DNA of 64,000 nt from Prolixibacteraceae bacterium (GTDB lineage Bacteria; Bacteroidota; Bacteroidia; Bacteroidales; Prolixibacteraceae). Under the pieces are notes generated by a model. It saw nothing but the letters and a program-made list of their open reading frames with translations. It searched no databases and had not been told where the DNA came from. The stretch covers positions 39,386 through 103,385 of the forward strand of contig JAIBEZ010000024.1 of the NCBI GenBank assembly GCA_019459485.1, read 5' to 3'. The position numbers and the translations under genes are program-made. This document shows, in pieces, positions 28,912-36,181 of the stretch. How positions within the stretch are numbered: position 1 is the first letter of the stretch; each line of letters starts with the position of its first letter.

Positions 28912-29337
28912 ATGAAAATCAAATACGCAATTATATTTGTTCTGGTCGTAGTCCTAATCGGAGCAGGAGTTGGCCTGAAAATGTTTTTCAAACCTCATGC
29001 TGACATCAGTAAATTAAAATCAGAATTTAAAGTTGAGGCAAATGGTTTAATCGGAGAATTCGAGCAGGACGAAAATGCTGCAACTACAAAATACAGCGAA
29101 AAAGTCCTTGAAATCACGGGCAAACTGGCGTCAAAAAATAAACTCCAAAACGGAACCGATCTTTTGATGATGGAAGACGAAATGCAGGGAATCAGTTGCC
29201 AGCTCGACAGCAGTTGGGCTGCAACCAATCAGGCAACCATCGAGGCCCTGGAAACCGGAAGTTCGGTTACTGTGAAAGGCATTTGCAAAGGTTATCTGAT
29301 GGAAATTAAAGTCAGTCCGGCAGTTGTTGTCAAATAA
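28912..29337 (+). CDS. OB-fold (tRNA_anti-like) membrane-anchored protein
   Basis: The 141-residue protein begins with a single transmembrane or signal-anchor helix (about 5-25). It continues with a short OB-fold-like domain: a strand VLEITGKLAS, a middle EMQGISCQLDSS and the VTVKGICKGYLMEIKV strand. This resembles the tRNA_anti-like family found in Bacteroidota. The name refers to fold only; there is no evidence of nucleic acid binding. It lies 286 bp after yceI, and repeats fill the gap, so cotranscription with the haem protein operon is uncertain. Confidence 0.7.
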   Translation: MKIKYAIIFVLVVVLIGAGVGLKMFFKPHADISKLKSEFKVEANGLIGEFEQDENAATTKYSEKVLEITGKLASKNKLQNGTDLLMMEDEMQGISCQLDSSWAATNQATIEALETGSSVTVKGICKGYLMEIKVSPAVVVK

Positions 29338-29404
29338 GATTGAAGATTAACGAATAACTATCAACGATTCAGGAAGTATTACTTCGCCAATCTGTAATCG
29401 TTAA

Positions 29405-31195
29405 TCAAAAATCGTTAATCGCAGAAAGGCATTCCAGATAAGCAGTTAGCGGGTACATTTCTTCGTCGTACCACAACGATGCAAAATACAATCCGATGGG
29501 AGCAGCAACCAGCCCGTCGGATTTTGTTTTTTCGGCCAGCCATTTCATTCCTGAAGTACATTCCTCCTGAAATCCATTCCCGACCAGAGCAGTAACTGCC
29601 AGCGAAGTTTCCTCAATACTTCCGGATATATTTTTCGCTCCGCCCCAACTTCCATCCTGATTCTGAACAGAGACCAAATAACCACAACCACGATTGATCA
29701 TCAGTTTCAGGATAATTTCGTATTCTTTTCCAAATTGTGTCTTCAATGTTTCATTCAGGTAGGCAGTTACACGCGCGGTTCCATAAACAGGATTGGAATG
29801 ATCAACTGTGTGCTGGTTTCCGAACCAAAGCGGCAGCCAATAGCCGGTTTTGTGCTGTTGCTTTTCCAGATAAATCAGCGACTTTACAAACGATTTTTTA
29901 ATTCCTGAAATCTGCTTTTTGCTAAGTGAATCGACAAAAATGGTTGCCGTTTTAGCCATTGCCAGAATTGCATGTCCGGTTAAATCGGCACAACTCTGGT
30001 CGAACGGCAATTTGCCCCAACCACGCGAAAAAGTAGGGAATCCACCGTCGTTGTTCTGAAGTTGATTCAACCATTTCAACCCAGCCAAAACCGGTTCCCG
30101 CACCAATCCCAGATTTCCTTGATTGAGAGCCAGCAAAGCCAAAATCATTCCGGGTGTATCGTCTCCATCAGGAACTGAACCTGAATGCGATGTCCAGCCC
30201 CAACCACCCGGCTGAGTTCCGTTAAAAGGATGAATTTGCTTGTTCTGAATCGCCAATAAATGTTTTGTAAGCTTTTGTTTATCCTCCGAAGTCAAAATTT
30301 CCGGATGGTTCTTTATCGATTTCACCGCCAAAGTAGTCACCCAGGTCGAAAGATCGATATCGATTGGCCAGCTGCCATCTTCTCGCTGGGTGCGTTTCAG
30401 AAAACTCATGCCATCGCCAACAACTTCCAAATCACGGTAGCCAGATTCAATCAGACACAAACACACAAATGCAGTGAGCGGAATCGCTTCCAGGTAACCG
30501 CCACTTTCGGGCTGAATTTTCCGGAGCAACCGGAGCGATTTTTTGACCGAAGCCTCGCGAATCAAACGCATCAAAGGATTTTTCTTTTTCTTAAACCTGA
30601 ATATGGCAATACCAACAGCCACCAAAGCCGGAATGGCATAACTCACTACGCTAAGGTTTAACATGCTGTAAAACGAACGGGGCAAAAGCGAAAGTTCAAA
30701 AGGAAGTTGCGGTATTGAGTCGAATGCTTCTTTCCCCGGAACGTCGCACAGCGCACACATTGTAAGAATTGGAACCGAAAAAGTTCGATCTGTCTTATAA
30801 AAATCGAGTATCGCCGGAATCAGTTGTTCTGAATTAACATCGATGTTTTGTGAGCGCAGGTAATCGCCAACTTTCAGGAGCAAATCTTCATTATGACCAC
30901 AAACTTTCGCCGCAGCATAACAAAGCAAACTGGTGCTCACATTACTGATACTTCCAGGCGAATCGCCAAAACCACCGTCAGGATTAATGTTGGTTTCCAG
31001 CCAGTTTAAGCCTGAAGAAATTTCAGGAACATTTGCCGGAGCATCGTAGAAGTGCAACGCCGTAATTGCAACGGCCACTCCCAAAGCGCTCGATGACAAT
31101 CGGCCTTCCCAATAGCCGGCGGCATTGCGCTTTTGGCGCAAGAGTACATTAAGTTCGTCAATTTGATGTTGAATATGTTCAGGGTTCTGATTCAT
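29405..31195 (-). CDS. Squalene-hopene cyclase-type class II terpene cyclase
   Basis: The 596-residue protein is an alpha/alpha-toroid of the squalene-hopene/oxidosqualene cyclase family, slightly short for SHC. The class II acid motif DxDD is intact as DGDD (residues 343-346, inside VPDGDDTPGM). QW-type repeats are seen at NPDGGFGD (about 71), EDGSWPID (about 272), NNDGGFPTF and QDGSWGG near the C-terminus. The hydrophobic segment LSVVSYAIPALVAVGIAIF (about 181-199) matches the membrane-dipping part of SHC. It should protonate and cyclise a prenyl substrate, at the membrane. Sequence outside the motifs differs from hopanoid SHCs I know, so product identity is open. It is the last gene of the isoprenoid-type locus. 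Confidence 0.84.
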   Translation of the reverse strand: MNQNPEHIQHQIDELNVLLRQKRNAAGYWEGRLSSSALGVAVAITALHFYDAPANVPEISSGLNWLETNINPDGGFGDSPGSISNVSTSLLCYAAAKVCGHNEDLLLKVGDYLRSQNIDVNSEQLIPAILDFYKTDRTFSVPILTMCALCDVPGKEAFDSIPQLPFELSLLPRSFYSMLNLSVVSYAIPALVAVGIAIFRFKKKKNPLMRLIREASVKKSLRLLRKIQPESGGYLEAIPLTAFVCLCLIESGYRDLEVVGDGMSFLKRTQREDGSWPIDIDLSTWVTTLAVKSIKNHPEILTSEDKQKLTKHLLAIQNKQIHPFNGTQPGGWGWTSHSGSVPDGDDTPGMILALLALNQGNLGLVREPVLAGLKWLNQLQNNDGGFPTFSRGWGKLPFDQSCADLTGHAILAMAKTATIFVDSLSKKQISGIKKSFVKSLIYLEKQQHKTGYWLPLWFGNQHTVDHSNPVYGTARVTAYLNETLKTQFGKEYEIILKLMINRGCGYLVSVQNQDGSWGGAKNISGSIEETSLAVTALVGNGFQEECTSGMKWLAEKTKSDGLVAAPIGLYFASLWYDEEMYPLTAYLECLSAINDF

Positions 31196-31238
31196 TTTTC
31201 TGAATAAAGATGCAAGATATTCGTTTTCTCGAAAACTT

Positions 31239-31485
31239 CAGGTGTGGTTGGTCAGCATTTCATTTTTTTGAACCTAACCACAAGTGTGGCTGGCCTCCTT
31301 TTTCCAATTTGAACCCGACCACAGGTGTGGTTGGCCTCCTTTTTCTATTTTGGACAAAACCACAGGTGTGGTCAGCCTGCTTTTCCCGAATTGAGCCTCA
31401 CCACAGGTGTGGGTTGGCTCTTTTTCCCGAATTGACCAAAAATTCAGGTGTGGAAGATCTGCATTTCACTTTTTTGAAGCATGTC
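31239..31485. repeat. 41-bp tandem repeat array, six units
   Basis: Units begin at 31239, 31281, 31322, 31363, 31404 and 31445 (spacing 42, then 41 each). The constant part is ACCACAGGTGTGGTTGG followed by a C/T-rich stretch; about 15 bp at the unit end vary. CCACA-GG-TGTGG is a small inverted repeat in each unit. The 41-bp period rules out a coding repeat, although a 96-codon frame runs across by chance. Confidence 0.88.
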
Positions 31486-31607
31486 CGTTCACTAAAGTGA
31501 AACGGCAAAGGATAATGCCCTGAATGAACAAATTTATTAATCAAAGAGCTATCCTTTGCTCCCGATAAAAATCGGGACAGGCTGTTCGGCTTTAGCCAAC
31601 GGACATG
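31480..31607. repeat. REPIN-like inverted element, family 2
   Basis: The 128-bp element has perfect 10-bp ends, CATGTCCGTT (31480-31489) and AACGGACATG (31598-31607). Inside, GCAAAGGATA (31505-31514) and TATCCTTTGC (31550-31559) form a second inverted pair. Each half contains its own small hairpin with a CTAAAG loop, and the right half also has CCCGAT/ATCGGG. The arrangement, two REP-like units facing each other, is like REPINs. Confidence 0.75.
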
Positions 31608-31613
31608 AAATGC

Positions 31614-31700
31614 TCATTTTGCCAATACCCCCAACGCCAGCAAACCATATAAAGTATATTCTACTGTAGTTTGGTTCCCGTCAATGGAAAGAGTAAATAG
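31614..31700 (-). pseudogene. C-terminal remnant of a second toroid protein gene
   Basis: Read on the minus strand, a frame ends TTVEYTLYGLLALGVLAK and then a stop at 31616-31614. This closely matches the last residues of the 303-residue toroid protein encoded at 32029-32940 (TTDVEYTFYGLLALGVLAD). Only about 25-30 codons remain; the left boundary is approximate. It is the truncated end of a paralogous copy, cut off by the antitoxin gene and repeats. Confidence 0.75.
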
Positions 31701-31721
31701 CCTTTGTGTGAGATGAAATCA

Positions 31722-31746
31722 TACAAACTAATTTCTTAAGTTTGTA
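31722..31746. promoter_or_regulatory. Operator-like palindrome over the antitoxin promoter
   Basis: TACAAACT (31722-31729) and AGTTTGTA (31739-31746) are perfect 8-bp inverted arms. The right arm overlaps TAAGTTTG (31737-31744), a perfect -7 box, and the antitoxin ATG follows at 31759. Antitoxins commonly repress their own promoter through such sites. Confidence 0.6.
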
Positions 31747-31758
31747 AAAACGAATACA

Positions 31759-32005
31759 ATGACTGCAAAAGAATTAAAGAAAAGATTGATCCACAAAATT
31801 GACCAGTCAGAGAACGATGAATTGTTGGAGGAAATATACAGGCTAATTGCCAATGAGGAAACAGACATCGGTGTTTTTGAGCTTTCTGAAGAACAGTTAA
31901 ATGCTGTTGAAGAAGGGCAACTTCAATACAAAAAACGGGGAGATTTTAACTGAAGAACTGGCTAACAAAGATATTGAAAAATGGCTGGACAATACAATCA
32001 ACTGA
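31759..32005 (+). pseudogene. Frameshifted type II antitoxin
   Basis: The open frame encodes 64 residues (MTAKELKKRLIHKIDQSEND...) and stops at 31953. A run of six A (31930-31935) seems to hold one base too many. With five, the frame would read on as LQYKNGEILTEELANKDIEK and end at 32005, the normal C-terminus of a Bacteroidota antitoxin family that pairs with RelE/ParE-type toxins. No toxin gene follows. The start region and operator-like palindrome look intact. A sequencing error in the A-run, or slippage in vivo, is the alternative to a true pseudogene. Confidence 0.7.
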
Positions 32006-32028
32006 CTCGAAGAACTATAGTCATCGAA

Positions 32029-32940
32029 TCAGTCTGCCAACACTCCTAACGCCAGCAAACCATAAAAAGTATATTCCACATCAGTAGTTGCATCGCCATC
32101 ACCCGATAGAAAAGCGCCATCAGCAAAATTCGATTCGATAAAATTGAGGCAGGCAGGTTTCAGCAACCTCAAATCGCTTCCGGCAAAATTGAGCGCAAAC
32201 AAGGCTACGGATGTTGAAAGCATGTCGGCCTGATCTAGGTGAGCAAAGGCTTTAAATCCGCCCGATTCAGAGGCAAATGACATCAGCAATTCAGTTTCTT
32301 TCAATCCATTCTGATTCATCATTTTTTGCAGAAACACTCTTGCGGCAACTTCAGAACAAGGTGAATGCTGATCAACTGTTGTACGTTTCAACATCTTTCC
32401 CGCACCAAATTTTAGCAATCGGGGGAAAGGGAAAACGGCATCCAGAGTCAGGAACAATACGAAACTCCGGTACGACAGATTGATCGATTGGCGCTCTCTC
32501 CAGAATGATCTACACAACGAAAAGATGGACCTGATCCGCGAAATCCGGCCGGTTTTCAATTCCTTCTGAAGCAATACCAAACAACATTTTTCGATGAATC
32601 CGGAAACGTTGGCATTAGATTGATGACTAATAAACCACTTTAATTTTTTAACTGGTTCCAGGTTCCAGGTTTCATGTTCCAAGTGTTTTGCTTCGGTCTC
32701 CGATCTCCGGTCTCCATGCCCTTTGCTCCATGCCCTGATCATCATCGCGCCAAACAACGAATAATACAGATCCGACCTTCCTCCGCGATCCTGAAAGCCA
32801 CCATCAGGATTCTGCTGACTGAGTACAAATTGCAGCACTTCTCCCCGCCCCTGCTCATCAAGCAAGTCCAGTGCATTTCGGAGAAGCGCAATCATTTGCC
32901 TGTAAAAAGGGATATGAGCAGTGGTCGTATATTGAGACAT
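32029..32940 (-). CDS. Prenyltransferase-like alpha/alpha-toroid protein
   Basis: The 303-residue protein has prenyltransferase/squalene cyclase-type repeats: QQNPDGGFQDRGGRSDLYYSL (about 42-62) and, near the C-terminus, ADGAFLSGDGDATTDVEYTFYGLLALG. This last segment resembles the active-site end of protein prenyltransferase beta subunits, but the complete zinc triad of those enzymes is not evident, and no DxDD acid motif is present. Residues about 71-96 are encoded by a 77-bp heptanucleotide array, read in frame. The gene sits between the DUF116-prenyl synthase gene and the terpene cyclase, and a remnant of a second copy lies downstream. It may bind an isoprenoid or act as a partner of the cyclase; catalysis is uncertain. 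Confidence 0.72.
   Translation of the reverse strand: MSQYTTTAHIPFYRQMIALLRNALDLLDEQGRGEVLQFVLSQQNPDGGFQDRGGRSDLYYSLFGAMMIRAWSKGHGDRRSETEAKHLEHETWNLEPVKKLKWFISHQSNANVSGFIEKCCLVLLQKELKTGRISRIRSIFSLCRSFWRERQSINLSYRSFVLFLTLDAVFPFPRLLKFGAGKMLKRTTVDQHSPCSEVAARVFLQKMMNQNGLKETELLMSFASESGGFKAFAHLDQADMLSTSVALFALNFAGSDLRLLKPACLNFIESNFADGAFLSGDGDATTDVEYTFYGLLALGVLAD
32653..32729 (-). repeat. Heptanucleotide array inside the toroid protein gene
   Basis: Eleven 7-mers in exact phase cover 77 bp. In the coding direction they include GGAGACC, GGAGATC, GGAGACC, GAAGCAA, GGAACAT, GAAACCT, GGAACCT and GGAACCA. They encode a polar stretch that ends HLEHETWNLEP. The same 7-mer types make up intergenic arrays elsewhere in the window. 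Confidence 0.9.
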
Positions 32941-33007
32941 TTATTTCAAGAGAAATTTAACTTGTTATCTTACCAAGATCACTCACAATTTGTTGTTTTT
33001 CAGATAT

Positions 33008-33135
33008 GGTAATAAGGTTAATATCTAATGGTATCATTTCTCTACTAAGGTTTAAAATGCTTATTTAATCAAAACCTTATTCTCAATTTTCAACCTTAGT
33101 AGAAACAAAATGCATTCTAACATAACCTTATTACC
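33008..33135. repeat. Nested 128-bp dyad symmetry
   Basis: Outer arms GGTAATAAGGTTA (33008-33020) and TAACCTTATTACC (33123-33135) are perfect 13-bp inverted repeats. Inner arms TCTACTAAGGTT (33041-33052) and AACCTTAGTAGA (33092-33103) are perfect 12-bp inverted repeats with the same centre (about 33072). All arms contain AAGGTT, and one more AACCTTA lies at 33073-33079. It fills the gap between the toroid protein and prenyl synthase genes. Confidence 0.88.
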
Positions 33136-33188
33136 TTATTTCACAATCAAATACATCACCTTTATGAAACTTCTGTTTCTTTATTTCT

Positions 33189-34760
33189 TCAGAAAATCTT
33201 TCCAAGTACGGTGTATAAACTCAATTTCATTTTCAGGTTTTCCAGTTTATCGAGTTCGCGGTAAGATTTCGAGGTGTATTCCTGAAGGATATCTTCGGCT
33301 TTAACGACAATTTGGTGCAATTCAATCCATTCCGAAACTTGCTTTTTATCATTTTCAGCATAGGCAATCCGGATATCTTCAGTTGACAATTCAGGAGCAT
33401 TTTCAGCAAGCAGGGAAAGCATCAACGGATAATCTGCCACTTGGGTGTGTTCATTCGATTCACGAAATTCATCCAGATCGTCTTTAATCTGATAAGCCAT
33501 TCCGAAGTAACCCGAAAAAGTCCTGAGTATTGCCAAATCGCTTTTAGGAGCATGGGCAGCAACGGCCCCGAGCATCAAAGCTACCCGAATGGCTGAACCG
33601 GTTTTTCGCTCAAAGATTTCGAGCTGTTGATCGAGCGAAAGAATCTGATGGTGTTTACTTGCCAGCAAATCGGCACCCTGACAGAGCGACAAAGCCACGT
33701 GTCCGCTGGCGACCAGCTGATAACAGGCAGCCATTGCGGATGAATCCAGCGGAAGCTTACCCAATAATTCGTATCCTTTTCCGAGTAGAAAATCGCCGGT
33801 ATTGATGGCCACCGGAATACCATTTTGTTTGTGTATGGTTTCGGTATCGTAACGAAAATCGTCGTTGTCTTCGATGTCGTCGTGAATAAGCGAAGCTTTG
33901 TGGAAACATTCTACCACCACCGAAAGTGCAGCGAATAAATCTTCGGAAACTTCCGGAGCATAAGCTTTATAAGCCAAAGCGGTAAGCAACGGGCGAATCC
34001 GTTGTCCTCCGGTAAGCATCGACTGAATAGCCAGTTGCGTAGTTTGATCGTTGACGGAACCAATCATCGCAGCCAGCTTGTCTTCGGTGAAAAATCCATT
34101 CACCTTTTCTTTGAGTGCAGAAACTGACAAGGGTTTCAAATCAGTATTTTCCTTGAAGTTGGTCAGTTCATCGTCGAGCCAGCGGTTGTCCACATCGGTT
34201 TCGGCACAGCCTTCGAACAGCAAAGGTACGCCGATCACGGGAACTGCTGCACGTGAAACCGGTTCGAATGATTTCTGAAGTACCGACATGCAACTCACGC
34301 CAATCACCGCATCAACAGATCCTTCCTGAACCAGGCTCACTGCTACGGTGGTTCCTTCGGCTACGAGCGTTGCGTATCCAAGCGACTCGGCCTTTTGAAG
34401 AATCGAATCAATCTGACAGCTTTGGCATCCGGCGCAAATCAAACCCAATTGATCAATTTCAGCATGACACGAGCTGTTGTTTTTCAGGCATTGTGGTAAA
34501 AGTAAGAGTCGGCGATTATATGGGGTCGCAGCTACAACCGATCGCCAGATTTCATTTCCGCAGACAACCATTGCAAACTCACGGAAACTTTCGTCAGTTT
34601 CAGTTTGCGCAATTACCTCATCGGCCATCTGCTGAATAAGCACGAAGCTACCGGGCGGAACAATTCCCCGCCCGGCGACCAATTCGCGGGCCGCTTTCCT
34701 CAACCTGTTTCGGGTGATGGCCTGCTCAGGAACAACCAATGTATTTTCTTTAACTTTCAT
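33189..34760 (-). CDS. DUF116-polyprenyl diphosphate synthase fusion
   Basis: The 523-residue protein joins two domains. Residues about 60-190 look like DUF116, with cysteines at 91, 98, 109, 112, 115, 157 and 185 (CLKNNSSC, CAGCQSC, GVSCMSV, GCAE), likely metal or Fe-S ligands. Residues about 215-523 are a trans-isoprenyl diphosphate synthase: GGQRIRP (251-257), the first Asp-rich motif in HDDIED (DDIED, 294-298) and the second region YQIKDDLDEF (427-431). There the usual DDxxD reads DDLDE, so the last Asp is Glu. It would elongate allylic diphosphates with IPP. The fusion ties prenyl chain synthesis to an Fe-S-type domain next to a radical SAM gene. Confidence 0.85.
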   Translation of the reverse strand: MKVKENTLVVPEQAITRNRLRKAARELVAGRGIVPPGSFVLIQQMADEVIAQTETDESFREFAMVVCGNEIWRSVVAATPYNRRLLLLPQCLKNNSSCHAEIDQLGLICAGCQSCQIDSILQKAESLGYATLVAEGTTVAVSLVQEGSVDAVIGVSCMSVLQKSFEPVSRAAVPVIGVPLLFEGCAETDVDNRWLDDELTNFKENTDLKPLSVSALKEKVNGFFTEDKLAAMIGSVNDQTTQLAIQSMLTGGQRIRPLLTALAYKAYAPEVSEDLFAALSVVVECFHKASLIHDDIEDNDDFRYDTETIHKQNGIPVAINTGDFLLGKGYELLGKLPLDSSAMAACYQLVASGHVALSLCQGADLLASKHHQILSLDQQLEIFERKTGSAIRVALMLGAVAAHAPKSDLAILRTFSGYFGMAYQIKDDLDEFRESNEHTQVADYPLMLSLLAENAPELSTEDIRIAYAENDKKQVSEWIELHQIVVKAEDILQEYTSKSYRELDKLENLKMKLSLYTVLGKIF

Positions 34761-34787
34761 TTCAAATTTTGAGTTCGAAGTGCCTAA

Positions 34788-34837
34788 AGTTCGGAGTGCC
34801 TAAAGTACTTCAGCGACAACTTTAGTCACTCCGAACT
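34788..34837. repeat. Long hairpin between prenyl synthase and radical SAM genes
   Basis: AGTTCGGAGTG-C-CTAAAGT (34788-34806) pairs with ACTTTAG-T-CACTCCGAACT (34819-34837): 18 of 19 positions are complementary, with a 12-nt loop. A 16-bp direct repeat (AGTTCGAAGTGCCTAA and AGTTCGGAGTGCCTAA) starts at 34772. No T-run follows on the minus strand, so a simple terminator is unlikely; it may be a processing or attenuation structure. Confidence 0.7.
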
Positions 34838-34857
34838 CTAGTTCACTCGGAACTTCT

Positions 34858-36039
34858 TTATCCATACGCGCCCAGTCCGAAAAATGCCCGTTTCTTGGCA
34901 AATCGGTATATTCGGCTTTTCTCCGGAATCACTTCACACGAACCGTGACTAACAGTTTCAGGTGCCGTGGCTAAACGATTTAATTCGCCTTTTCTTCCTG
35001 AAGTATTTTGCGCATCGTGTTTTTGAACGAATCCGGCCAGCCATTGCGGATCTTCCATCACAACACAACCTTTTGTTTTTTGTTGAATACTGCTTCTGAA
35101 ATCACTCAAAAAAGTCGATTCGGCATACAATCGATCCAGCGGTTTTTCATCCACATGATCGGCGGCAAACTGAATGATCGGGCATGGTTCAACATATCCG
35201 GAGGCATTGATGTGATGGCTTAGACCTTCAGCAGCCGGACACATCGCAATTCCATCCGCATCCCAATAAGTGTCGATAATGGCAATGCTGTATTTCACCC
35301 GGGCATCAACCATGTGCTGGCGAAGCTGACGAATTTCATCCGGACTCAAAGCCAGTTGATAATTGGGCTGATGACCAACTGGCCGATAAATGTAGTACCA
35401 CAAATAGGCAACACCTTTATCTATCAGTGAATTAATAAATTCAGGCGACATGGCCATTTCGAGGTTCGATTTGCAAACACTGATTGCCACACCGGTAACC
35501 AGTCCGGCTTTAATGCAGTTGTCAATTCCCTGATTGGCCGATTGGAATACATTTTTCCCGCCACGGCGCACATCGGCCACATCTTCATCGCCTTCGAAAC
35601 TGATCAAAGGTGTTACATTGGCACACTGCCGCAAAGTTTCCGCCACTTCAGGAGTAATGAGCGTTCCGTTGGTAAACAACTGAAAATAGCAATCGTTGTG
35701 TTTTTTGAATATCTCCGGAAGCGGCTTATACAACAGCGGTTCGCCGCCCAAAATTCCGAAGAAATAAGAGCCTGCCTTTTTAGTTTCGTCAATGATCCGG
35801 TTAAGCTGTTCGGGTTTCAAACGGCTGTTCTTTTCCTTTCCCATTACCCAGCAGCCCTGACAATTCAGGTTACAATCGTCGGTAACTGAGATGAAATTAA
35901 AGGCCGGAAAAAATTCGCCTTTCTTTTGCCGTTTCTGAAACCTTGCAAACGACATGGAGCCTTTGATGCCCATGTTCACCACAAATTTGTACAAACATCG
36001 TTTGTCGGTCCGGATCAGTATGTTTTTTAGTAAGCCCAT
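34858..36039 (-). CDS. Radical SAM/SPASM-type protein
   Basis: The 393-residue protein has the radical SAM cluster motif CNLNCQGC (C56, C60, C63) after FISVTDD, and GILGGEPLL (about 96), the GGE-type SAM-contact segment. The C-terminal half has more cysteines, AMCPAAEG and GYVEPCPI, in the position of a SPASM/twitch auxiliary cluster, and later GCVVM and SCEVI. The N-terminus is a short amphipathic extension. No cobalamin-binding domain is seen. It resembles HpnH only in general fold, so adenosylhopane formation should not be assumed. It lies between the ferredoxin and DUF116-prenyl synthase genes, so it probably acts on the prenyl product or on a partner protein. Confidence 0.84.
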   Translation of the reverse strand: MGLLKNILIRTDKRCLYKFVVNMGIKGSMSFARFQKRQKKGEFFPAFNFISVTDDCNLNCQGCWVMGKEKNSRLKPEQLNRIIDETKKAGSYFFGILGGEPLLYKPLPEIFKKHNDCYFQLFTNGTLITPEVAETLRQCANVTPLISFEGDEDVADVRRGGKNVFQSANQGIDNCIKAGLVTGVAISVCKSNLEMAMSPEFINSLIDKGVAYLWYYIYRPVGHQPNYQLALSPDEIRQLRQHMVDARVKYSIAIIDTYWDADGIAMCPAAEGLSHHINASGYVEPCPIIQFAADHVDEKPLDRLYAESTFLSDFRSSIQQKTKGCVVMEDPQWLAGFVQKHDAQNTSGRKGELNRLATAPETVSHGSCEVIPEKSRIYRFAKKRAFFGLGAYG

Positions 36040-36086
36040 TTAGTCAGTGTTCAGTCTCAGAATTCAGTGGTTGTCGCGGATTCAAA

Positions 36087-36142
36087 ACTTCCTTGTTTCT
36101 TATTCCTTGTTTCATATTCCTTATTCATCATTGGATATTCGA
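36087..36142. repeat. Heptanucleotide array, third sequence type
   Basis: Eight 7-mers in phase, of the type TATTCCT/TGTTTCT, lie between the radical SAM start and the ferredoxin stop. The last two units are diverged. Confidence 0.75.
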
Positions 36143-36181
36143 CGGAGTATCTGCTTTCCAGAAGACCTCCATCAAGGCTTT

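Noticed and set aside
31239..31485. CRISPR array
   Set aside because: Constant and variable parts are too short and imprecise, units are contiguous with a 41-bp period, and no cas gene is in the window.
31210..31500. A 96-codon plus-strand frame across the 41-bp array
   Set aside because: The repeat period (41) changes reading frame each unit, so the protein has no consistent repeat; the frame has no family features.
34858..36039. HpnH (adenosylhopane) assignment of the radical SAM protein
   Set aside because: Only the general radical SAM fold is shared; the N-terminus and C-terminal cysteine region differ from what I know of HpnH, and no other hopanoid genes are adjacent.
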